NCBI GenBank assembly: GCA_963575745.1
Contig: CAUYUJ010014752.1
Coordinates: forward strand, 315,780 to 379,779
From: Prorocentrum cordatum
Lineage: Eukaryota > Sar > Dinophyceae > Prorocentrales > Prorocentraceae
Direction of reading: 5' to 3'
Length of the DNA: 64,000 nt
The notes under the pieces are model-generated. The model was not told where the DNA came from. It ran no database searches and saw only the letters and a list, made by a program, of their open reading frames with translations. Both the position numbers and the translations under genes were made by a program. Position 1 is the stretch's first letter. Every line of letters starts with the position of its first letter. Positions 49,398 through 58,599 of this stretch are shown here, one piece after another.

Positions 49398-52300
49398 AGG
49401 CAAAACAACACCACCAGCTAAGACAGTCACCTTCCACAGCGCACAAGTACACACATACCACGTCGACCGAGCAACGTCCACAGCCGACCTCCAGTCGTCA
49501 CAATCCCTAGCATCACCGTCATCACCCTCGCCTCATGACCTCTCCTCTTTTCCTACCTACTCCCACGAGCGAGCGAAAACGAAAAAGGCTCAGCGGGAAA
49601 AGGACAAGACACCAGAGGAAATTAAGGCCATGAGGAGGAGGAAACCACAGGAGCAGGAACCACATTTTGACGATTGCGGCAGCGATCTGAAACCATTGAT
49701 GGATAATGAAGCGATCACTGCCCTTGCAGCGACCGACCCGTGTGGCAGCTCCTTCTGGTTTGACAGCAGCGGAATGGAAACGTTCCTCGGTTGTGGTGAT
49801 GTTCGTGCTGGGGACATCGATCGTTATCTTCTTGACCCAGAGTTCTCGTTGAGCTATCTGTTGGGGAGTGACGGAGAGGACGCAGAGTATTGGCTTAGAC
49901 GACCACCCAGTGGAGAGTACGTGAAGCTTGGCAACCTCACCGGCTATCCGTCCAGGGAGGAGAGAAGAGGAATTGACCTCCTCGAGATCTGCGGCGGCGC
50001 GACTGGCGTCACGAAGATGGCAGTCAGGCGACGTTTGACAACAGGGGGCGTCTTGGACATCGTGACAGGAGCTGATTTGACGCAGGACCACAACGCCAAT
50101 CGCCTCTTAGAGTATGTGTCCACGCGCAAACCCCAAGTCGTCGTCATGGCGCCGCCGGCCGCTGATCGCGCAGAGACCGCCCGAGCCCGACAGATACGTG
50201 AGAATATAGCCAATGTATGCGCATTGGTGGCTACGAATCAGTTGGAAGGTGGCAGACACTTCGTCTTGGAAGGCCCACAGGATTCGGACATATTTCGTCT
50301 ACCATCTATGCGCAACGTCACGTGCATATTCAATGTCGCACGGGCCACCTTCCCACAGTGCGCCGTAGGGTTGGTCAGCCCAGACGGGCATCCCATACAG
50401 AAGTGGACGACGCTATGGGCAAGCACCGGAATCATGATTTCGGACTTTTCTTCGTTGCGTTGCACCCACAAGGAACGCTGGGTACCAGCAGCCACCGCGA
50501 ATGTGTCGCCGAAAGCACGGTGCGCCCATGTCTGGCCAGAGCTTATGTGCCGCATGATTGTTGACGGAATCTTACGTGTGTTGCGCCAGGATTATGAGAG
50601 ATCTTTTCCTGCGCTCAACAGGAAACACCCAGAAGAGGCTGTCTTCGATTGTCCCGGGTGCAAGAGGCACAAAGTATGGCACCACCCACTCCACACTCGA
50701 CGAGCCGAACCTCCCGAGCTCTGCAGGTACCACGACAGAGTACCTGAAGGCATCACATGCCCTGCCTGCCTGGCTGGCAAGCACCACGCCGACGACTCGC
50801 ACACGCAGGTGGCAGGGGAATGTCTTGCACCAGACTCGATGTACAGATTTGGGAGACAACGGAAAAGCGGACCAGTACGTGACCCAGGCAGCCGAGGGAA
50901 CGGAGGAGCGGATCGACGACGACGTATCACCGACGACGACGCTCTCGACGACCCAGGGCCTCTCAGAAGCCCCCTCCTGTCTGGACCACCCGCGGAACCG
51001 GCGGCGCAGGAGGAGGACGACATTCCACCGCACCCAGACGCAGCACCAAGCGGTGGTAATGTTCCAGCGCCACCAGCACCTGCTCTAGAGCTCGCGAAGG
51101 AGGAGGAAAGAGGAGAGCTGCCCATGCCAGGCGAGGTGGGCGACCCACCACCAGTTCGCGCGCAACGAGCAGACGCAGGCGTTCCGAAACGAAATCAAAC
51201 CGACGCGCAGACTCAGGAAGGCACCGGCGGCAAAGAAGATTGGAGGACAGACGACGTATCCAGAGTTATGCGACGCCTCAAATCTGAAGACGCCGACGAA
51301 CGCAAACTAGCTATCCAACGTCTGCATATTCGGTGGTATCACCTCCCCAGCACCCACATGCAGTCACTCATGCGGGCGGCCCAAGTTCCAGCAAAAGCAG
51401 TCGGGGAAGTACCAGGTGTAGTACAAGGGTGTGATGTGTGCAGACAGTGGCAAACACCACCACCACACTCAGTCACGGCAGTTCGTCTGGTCACCGAGTT
51501 CAACTTCGAGGTGCAGATAGATCTGTGGTTCTGTCACTCGCTTATCGACCAACCACACGTGATGCGAACAATCATGCGCTTGATAGACGTCTGCATCAGA
51601 TGGTCGGCGAACGGGCTCCTGAAAGACAAGGAGGAAACGACGCTCTGCACCAAAATATCCGAGCTGTGGCTGTCCCGCCAAGGACCCATGCGGGCTCTGG
51701 TACAGGACGGCGAATCTGGGATGAAAGGCCGAGCAGTAGCCGATTGGGCTGAAGCGAACCGCATTCAGCTCAAGTACAGACCTCCTGGAGCCAAGGCGTG
51801 GATAGCAGAACGACACAAGCAGATATTCCGAAAGAGCTTGCACACCACCGAAGACCAGATGAAGAAGGAGGGTATCTTTGCGCCCATAGAGCAAACGTTG
51901 GCAACCATCACGTTTGCCCACAATGCACTGGTCAACATCGACGGCAAAACGGCCTACAACGCGCTCTACGGACGCACGCCTTCACTACTGCCGACGTTCG
52001 ACGGAGCGACGCAAGCCGAACAGAACGACGAACTACCACGAGGAGAAACCCTGACCCGGTATCAATCACGTATCCGCGAAATCGCGCTGAACACGATCAT
52101 TGAACACACGGCCAAGGACCGACTACGACGAGCAGAACGCCACCGCACTCGTCCAGCACTTGAATAGGCCAAGCTCAAACCTGGACAACAAGTTGACATT
52201 TGATTTGAACTAACCACCAAAGATGTCAGCGGATGGCGTGGCCCAGCCGTTGTTCACACCGTACAAGCCGCAGAAAACGTGGTCACAGTGCGGTATCAAG

Positions 52301-52818
52301 GACGTACTCTCGACAGGCGCGGGCAGGAAGTCCGCGGACACGTGGCTTATTTGGTCTTCCCTGTGAGCCAGAAGCGACACCCACATATGCAATGGCAGCT
52401 GGTGCGCGAGACAGTGGAAGACTTCAGCATAAACACGACGAAAACGTACGGCCTCATCTTGCACCACAACAAGAACAACCCTGGCTGGCATCTATCTCGT
52501 GACAGCATATCTACAGTAGGGCGTCGAGTTTTAGACGCGGGGCTTTTCTTGGCAGCCACCGTGGTGCGCATGGAAACGTGTACAACCATCAGGCTGGCCA
52601 GGGGGACGGCGACGCTGCAGCCTCTCCAAGGCTTCACGCACAGTGAGATCTGGATCTGGCGGTCCACTCTACAGGGCGGTGGCATGGATGACGAGCCGCT
52701 GGTCTTCGACAGCGAATACGGGGACGCCAACGAGCCGATCTACCTTAAGAGCCTGCTCAAGCACGACCCTGACATCCGAAACAACACCGTTGTGTGGACA
52801 TATTACTGTTTGATACAG

Positions 52819-54420
52819 TTTTTTCGGGACTGCCGCCGACGAAGCAGAGCAGCTCGTACGACAGCATCCTGGAGTACGACTTCTGGCAGGAAACGGCCAA
52901 GTAAAGCGGAGGAAGAGGAGGGAGGAGGGAGACGACGACTCTTCATTTCCGACCCCTCCCTCACCCAAACTGCCTCCCGCCATTCCTGCTCCATCGACTC
53001 CAGCACCTCCTGTCCCCAAACCTACCTACTCGACTCCAGCACCACCTCCTGGACCTCCAGCCCCCGGTCTGGACGCCGCGAGTACGCAGGGGGGCACGAC
53101 TTGTCCGCCACAGCGCGTGCCTACTGGAACGATGCTGGCGCCGACGCCGACCGCACGATTCTCCGACAGTGGTCTGCATAGAAATGTGCACCACTCCCCG
53201 AAGGGACCGACGATGGACGCACCGACGCCGCTAGGACGACAATACGACAGTGGCTTGCATAGAGATGTGCACCACACGCCGACACGACCGAATTGTACGA
53301 CGACGACGACGACCCCGCCGCCGCCTAAGTTGCATAGCGTGCCGGCGGTCACTCCACACTTGGCTCCACTTCCACCTCCCGCGCCTTCACCATTTTCTTC
53401 CATGACGGACGCAAGCAGATCAAGATCACAAGCGACGGAAAGTACTCTAAGCAGCCCTCCCGTCAATGATCTCATAAGCTTGACTCTTCCTCCACCTCCA
53501 CCGTCGCCTCCAGCACCGCCCGCAGAAGGAGGCTACCGAGTCAGACGGTCAGAAACACCGCAGTCATACAGGTCGAGAACACCTGGGAGCAAACAGTCGA
53601 CACCTGCCGTGATTCTCACCACCCCTCCCCCTCCACCTTCACCACCTGCCGGTGGAGGAGAACGAGGAGGAGGCAGAACATGTGGAAGCAGAACAAGAAC
53701 TCCAGCAAACAAAGCTTCATCTTCGATGACGTGGAGTCCTGTGCAGATGAGCGGTTGCCCTAAACCACCACCACCTCCACCTGCAGCCAGAGCAACAGCA
53801 CGTCAGGAACAAGAGACACCAAGATCTCGAAGTTCGTTTGTTGCGAAAGCGGAATCTCCAATACAGATCCCGATGCACTTGGGAGGTCCACCACCGTCGC
53901 CTCCGACCACCAAAGCGAAACAGATGGCCACTCCGAGATCGAGAACACCACCAGAAGAACAACAAACACCTGTGACGAAACCGCCCCCGCCTGACCGACC
54001 ACTACCACCACCGTGGCCGGCGGCCGGATCACAAGCTACAGTGTGGGATTTGGTTGCAGCACCGCGCAAGTATGCGCCTGGAGTGCACTCGCCGCCTGAG
54101 CACGGAGGAACACCAGAAAAGAGGTCAAGAATCACCACCGCACCGCCTACGACTACGACGGGAATAGAAATGTTCCCACCGCCAGCGTCGACGACTGAAG
54201 GCGCATCACCTGCACCGAATGTTCACTACCCCACTCCAGCGTCAGAGGCCTCCACAATCCAATACGACGCGGTACCGATTCCTGCCGCCCTGCCGACGCA
54301 ACCTGTACAGCCGACAGGAGGAGCAAACTCATCGAACTCGAATCCACAGCTTCACCAACCACTTGTTGCCGACAGCCGAAAACGCAGCAACCATTCAGCA
54401 GAACAACCCACCACAGGAGG
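52819..54420 (+). pseudogene. Copia proline-rich linker between integrase and RT
   Basis: The frame shifts at a T6 run near 52818-52823 and continues in the next frame as a Pro/Thr/Ser-rich region with acidic patches (PPPPPSPPAPP, TPRSRTPPEE). It contains three of the GAAA hairpins. Another shift near 54410 is needed to enter the RT frame. No domain is recognised. Confidence 0.7.
53168..53274 (+). ncRNA. Two tetraloop-type hairpins in the proline-rich linker
   Basis: 53168-53195: AGTGGT(CT)GCA, apex TAGAAATG, TGCACCACT. 53251-53274: TGG(CT)TGCA, apex TAGAGATG, TGCACCA. Both have a 2-nt bulge in the 5' arm and are read as LHRNVHH and LHRDVHH. A further one at 54159-54176 (GGGAA, TAGAAATG, TTCCC) is read as GIEMFP, in the other phase. 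Confidence 0.7.
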
Positions 54421-55478
54421 ATCATGAGGAACATGATTGGAAACTGTGGACAGACGAGATCAATGAAGCTGACAGCGACGAGGGCGACGAGATACCAAAC
54501 GGAGACGACGACGAACTAGGACTGGAAACGTTCTTAGCCAACGCTTGTGTTCCGACTCGCCGCGACGGCCCTCCAGAAGAAGTAGAGATTAGATTCAAGG
54601 GAGTGGCAGCACGGAACCATACTGGCATGGGTTATCTGGTGCACGACGGCGAAACAGTTGTCAATGTGTGGAACACAGTTACTGGGGAGCAGAAGACTGT
54701 GATTTCAAAGTCCTTGACGGATCTCAGCAGGGAGGAAATGGTGAAACATGCGATCGAAATAGTTGAAGCGAAGAAAGCCGAACTTGTTTCACTATACGAG
54801 CTTGGGGGCTTCAAAAGGTATCCAAGGAGACGGGCGCACAACGTACTAGACGCGCGCTGGGTGTTCAAATGGAAGCATCGTGATCTCAAGAAGTTCATCA
54901 AAGCTCGGCTCACCGTGCGAGGTTTCAAGGACATGGACAGCAAGCTGGCCACCTTCGCCGGGACTGCGTCGCGTTGGGGCCAGAGAGTTGTCAACGCAGT
55001 AACAGCGCAGCAGGACGATTGGGTGCTTTTTAGCTTCGACGTGTCAGCCGCGTTTGCCAAAGGACTCACGTTTGAAGAGCTGTCACAACTCACGGGCGAG
55101 CCTCTTCGAATGGTGCAGTCTGAGCTTAACCGCGAGGACACGGAGCTGCTCAAGATTATCCCTGGTTTCGAAACTTTCAATCCCAGGGAGGAAGTACTCG
55201 TCATGGTTAAGGCGGTGTACGGATTCAAAGATGCCCCCAGGGCGTGGCGGAAGAAGCTGCACCTCGTTCTGGAGGACTTCGGCCTTAGAGCTCTGTATGC
55301 CGACGCCCAGTTGTACGTACGACACGAGCAGACGCACCCAACGATGATCCTGTCAGCACACGTCGACGACCTCAAGGGAGGAGCGCCGCGGAAGCTAGCA
55401 CTGCAACTTCTACAACACCTGGAGAAGTACGTTGGCACCTGCACACAACAGTGGGATAACTTCACACATGTGGGATAG
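54421..55478 (+). pseudogene. Copia reverse transcriptase
   Basis: RVT_2-type RT. Visible are DARWVFKWKHRDLKKFIKARL, VRGFKDMDSKLATFAGTASR, the first catalytic Asp in FSFDVSAAFAKG (codon 55038), VYGFKDAPRAWRKKL, and the VDD catalytic pair in SAHVDDLKGG (55365-55370; commonly YVDD, here HVDD). A frameshift next to TAG 55476 (GTGGGATAG) separates it from RNase H, which reads on in another frame as GIEHVLRPDG. Confidence 0.9.
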
Positions 55479-56440
55479 AGCACGTCTTGCGCCCAGACGG
55501 TATCTATACACATCAGGAGAAGTATGTGACGACGCTCTCTGAGCTCGACCGCACTCTGTTTGCAGGCAAGCCAGACGACGACGAGGTGAACGAGGAGGCG
55601 GCTTCAAGCTACGCGACTCTTCTCGGAGGCGTTGCTTGGCTGTGTTTGACTATGGCTGCAATTTGCGTGTATGTTCAAGCCCTGCAGAGGCATGGACAAC
55701 GCCCGCGGGCGAAGGACTGCAAGAGGCTGAACATGGTGCTACGCTGGGTACGGAAACACAAGCCGGGCATCACGCTTCGGAAGCTCAAGGGACCGCTCCG
55801 ACTTGTTGGTGTCACTGACGCAGCCTTCAAGGCGATTCCGGAGGATTCGTCAGGTTTGGCTCTACGTGGTTGTGTCATCCTGTTGAACGGCGACGAGGAG
55901 GCAACGCCGTCGCCGCGGGATGGCAGCTGCATCATGTTGGAGCATCTCTGCAGGCGACAACGACGAGTGGTCCGATCCACGTTCTCCGGCGAGCTCAACG
56001 GGCTCGTGGACACAGTGGAAATCTTGCTTGTCATCCAGATTTGTTCGCACGAAATTTGGCATGGATGTGAGACATCAGCGCGGCTTCTGGCTGATGCATT
56101 GGACCGAGGGGAGCTTAGTCTGCCGTGTGACGCCGTGATCGATGCACGCAGTGTCTTTGATTGCCCTGCCGCTACGGACTTAGGAGAACTTGTGGAAGGA
56201 AGTCTCAAATTTCATGTGCTCTCCTTGCGCGAGCGCCTCGCGACCGGAGCGCTCCGCAGGCTCTATTGGTCAGACACCCGTGACATGCTTGCAGATGGGC
56301 TGGCGAAAGGGTCCGTTCCACGTGATCAACTCGTAGCTTGTGGCAACAGAGGAGACTACCGCACAGTGCGCCCTGGAGCACGCACCGCATGCGTCCAGGG
56401 CAAGAAACAGACCACAGGGAGCACAGTGGTAAGGAACTGA
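55479..56440 (+). pseudogene. Copia RNase H
   Basis: The frame from 55487 gives RNase H of Copia type with acidic residues in order: VTDAAFK, SGELNGLVD, CDAVIDARSVFD and RDMLADGLAKG, ending before TGA at about 56438. Functional residues look kept. The break lies only at its N-terminal junction with the RT. Confidence 0.88.
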
Positions 56441-56517
56441 TTTGCCCACAGCACACCGCGAGCAGCGCTCCGCAGGCAGTGCGACGAACAACCGCAACAG
56501 CCACAACTTTGAGCCAA

Positions 56518-56619
56518 GGGCATAGAAATGTGCCTGCGGCAGGCTACTCTGAGCCAAGGGCATAGAGATGTGCCCGCGGCACGCAAAGCTGAGATGTTGG
56601 CATAGAAATGTGCCTCATC
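56518..56619 (+). ncRNA. Three tetraloop-type hairpins in the 3' untranslated region
   Basis: 56518: GGGCA, TAGAAATG, TGCC. 56558-56575: GGGCA, TAGAGATG, TGCCC. 56593-56619: GATG..GGCA, TAGAAATG, TGCC.CATC. They follow the RNase H stop by 80-160 nt, so they cannot be explained by protein coding. Confidence 0.75.
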
Positions 56620-56956
56620 TTTTCCTGCACTTCGGCGCGGGTGGCCGCCATAGCCAGTCGCGCCAGCATAGGCATGCAGGCGACGGTCGTGATCGTCGTT
56701 TTCTGTGTGTATGTACTCTTAGACTTGACCGAAACTCTCGGGTCACAACGTCTCGTTTTACGGAGGACGATGTTTAGTGCGTTTCTTACTCTGGAGATGT
56801 AGGCATAGTACACCTATGCGCATTTGCGCTGAATAAGCTGGGAGATGCACGGGCGAACTCATGAATCGGCCGCTGCAGTTACGACTCGTGCCTCTCAGAT
56901 AATACTTGCGAGGATTTTTCTACGAGGCGGCGGGCCCGGAGCCAGATCGACGGCGC

Positions 56957-56964
56957 GGGAGGAG
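56957..56964 (+). other. Polypurine tract
   Basis: GGGAGGAG immediately before the 3' LTR, the expected plus-strand primer position. 56620-56956 is the rest of the element's 3' untranslated region without a gene. Confidence 0.7.
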
Positions 56965-57178
56965 AGTCGAAGGGGATATTTGCATAAGCCCCCATCTCTT
57001 CTGCTGTGCGTTCCGTCGCCTTTGGGCTCAAGCCCGCGGGTCAAAGCGACTGCAAAGCAAACGGCAAAACCTTACAGCAAAACATCTTCGACCTACATCC
57101 TTTATTCCATTTGCTCTACATCTTGATTATCATTCTCATTGTTGTTCTTCTCCAGAGCGCGCCGCCGGCGCTCGAACT
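56965..57178 (+). repeat. 3' LTR
   Basis: 214 bp matching 43978-44192 except for four substitutions and one missing T. It contains the SL-like 20-mer at 57013-57032 and is followed by the target duplication TCATG. Confidence 0.93.
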
Positions 57179-57183
57179 TCATG

Positions 57184-57740
57184 TCCCTCTCCTCTTGCAC
57201 CTCCTCTAGTCTCGAGAACCCCACCGGAAACATTACTGCGAGTGCCTTCCCCCTCTTCCTTCTCCTCCTCCTGTCCCCCTCCTCCTCCTTCTGTCTCTAT
57301 GCCAGGATCGCTGGGTTCAGACTCCGTCCGCTCTTCGCGCACTCCCTGGGTAAAACGAACCACTCCCCCGCGGGTCTCTATGGTAGTTGTTGGAGGAGTT
57401 CCTTCCCAGCTTGCCCCCGTCGCGCCAGAGGGCCCTCTGCTCTTTCCTCATGTCTTCCTCCTCTTCTTATCTCCTCATCCTCACCCTCCCCTTCCTGTCC
57501 ACTGGAGCCTTCAATCTCTCTTTCCTCTCCGCGCCTCCTCCTCCTCCTTCCCCTCCTCCTCGGCTTCTCCTCCTCCTCCTCGCTCTCCTCCTCCTCCTCC
57601 TCCTCCTCCTCCTCTTCCTCCTCCTCCTCCTCCTCCTCCTCCTTCTCCTTGTCCTTCTACTTCTCCTCCTCGCAAATCATCCTCATCATCATCCTCTTTC
57701 TCCCTCCCCCCTCCTCCCTTTCCCCTCCTCATACCCCCTC
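57184..57740. repeat. (CTC)n array, right of the insertion
   Basis: Continues the 43500-43972 array: the same core at 57208-57250 (CTAGTCTCGAGAACCCCACC...), then CTC-rich tracts. Poly-Ser/Pro/Leu frames are artefacts. Confidence 0.85.
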
Positions 57741-57879
57741 TCCTCCTCCTGGGGGGGGGGTCTCCGTTCGAAGGCCCTTGCCCTCCAGTCCGGGCCCGCG
57801 CCCTCGGCTCCGCTCCGAGCCCGGGCACGAGGGCCCCCGGCCCCTCTCGCCATGGGGATCCAGGCGCGCTCGCCCAGGC

Positions 57880-58235
57880 AGCAGCAAAGGAGGAGGAGGG
57901 GGAGGATGCGGGGGAGGAGGAGGAGGAGGAGGAGGAGGAGGAGGAGGAGGAGGAAATGGAAAAGGAGGAGGGGAAGGGGGGAGGAGGAACGTAGAGAAGT
58001 TTAGAGAAGTTGGAGGGGGGGGAAGGAGCAGGGAACCGGGGGGGAGAGAGCGGAAAAAGAAGGGAGAAGGGATGGGGGATTAGGAAGGAGGGAGGAAGAG
58101 GAGGGAGGAGGGAGGACGGAGGAGTGAGGAGGGAGGGGAGGAAAAAAGGAGGAGGAGGAGGAGGAGGAGGAGGAGGAGGAGGAGGAGGAGGAGGAGGAGA
58201 GGAGGAGGAGGGGGAGGAGGGGGAGGAGGATCACT
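57880..58235. repeat. (GGA)n tracts
   Basis: GGA microsatellite at about 57885-57990 and 58085-58230 with GGGAGGAGGGA interruptions. The strand of purines is opposite to the CTC array at 57184-57740, so the two can pair over tens of bases. Confidence 0.9.
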
Positions 58236-58599
58236 GACCAAACTGCCAGGACAGCGAGCGGGCCGCCTTTGGACAGTCCCTGAGCCAACTCGGGACTGTC
58301 AGGGGGGCGCACCCGCGACCTGGGGAAACCCCAACTCGCCGCCTGTTGTCGCCAGTTGCTGACGAGGGCGAAACCTGGCTAGCAACCCACGATGCAACGC
58401 ACTGGATGGAACAAAATAAGATTGGCACTGCTGGGGCCTCACGAAGGCAGTGGAACGGCCAACTGGGGTTTGGGCGGAGAGCAGCCAAGCAAGGGTGTGG
58501 GAGAGGAGGAGGGGGGGCGAGGATCGGCTGAGAACGAGCTGGGTGAGGTCCCCGCGGGGAGACGAACAGCAAAAATGGAGTCGAGGTGCGCGCAGCGAC

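Larger units (their letters stand above)
48487..52818 (+). pseudogene. Copia methyltransferase-like region and integrase
   Basis: Same frame as the protease; only TGA 48484 separates them. A first conserved region (about 48700-49240) and a Rossmann-like region (IDLLEICGGATGVTK at about 49965; GADLTQDHN; PQVVVMAPPAAD at about 50135-50165) resemble DNA cytosine methyltransferases, but the catalytic Pro-Cys is Pro-Ala here. Integrase: His/Cys zinc site (WYHLPSTHMQ ... CDVCRQW) and D-D-E at codons 51520, 51706 and 51808 (VQIDLWF, VQDGESG, IAERHKQ), then AYNALYGRTPSLLP. Stops at 52165 and 52201 (the second probably from Trp) interrupt the C-terminal part, which continues GWRGPAVV. Confidence 0.85.
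43978..57178 (+). mobile_element. Full-length 13.2-kb Copia-type LTR retrotransposon, inactive copy
   Basis: LTRs of 215 and 214 bp start AGTCG and end GAACT. They are flanked by an exact 5-bp target duplication TCATG (43973-43977 and 57179-57183). A primer site follows the 5' LTR and a purine tract precedes the 3' LTR. Coding order is Gag, zinc knuckles, protease, methyltransferase-like region, integrase, RT, RNase H: integrase before RT, the Copia order. The coding part is about 11.9 kb, far longer than classic Copia. In-frame stops at 44659, 48484, 52165 and 52201 and frameshifts near 52820, 54410 and 55470 make this copy non-autonomous. LTR comparison gives 4 substitutions and one 1-bp gap, about 98% identity. 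Confidence 0.95.
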
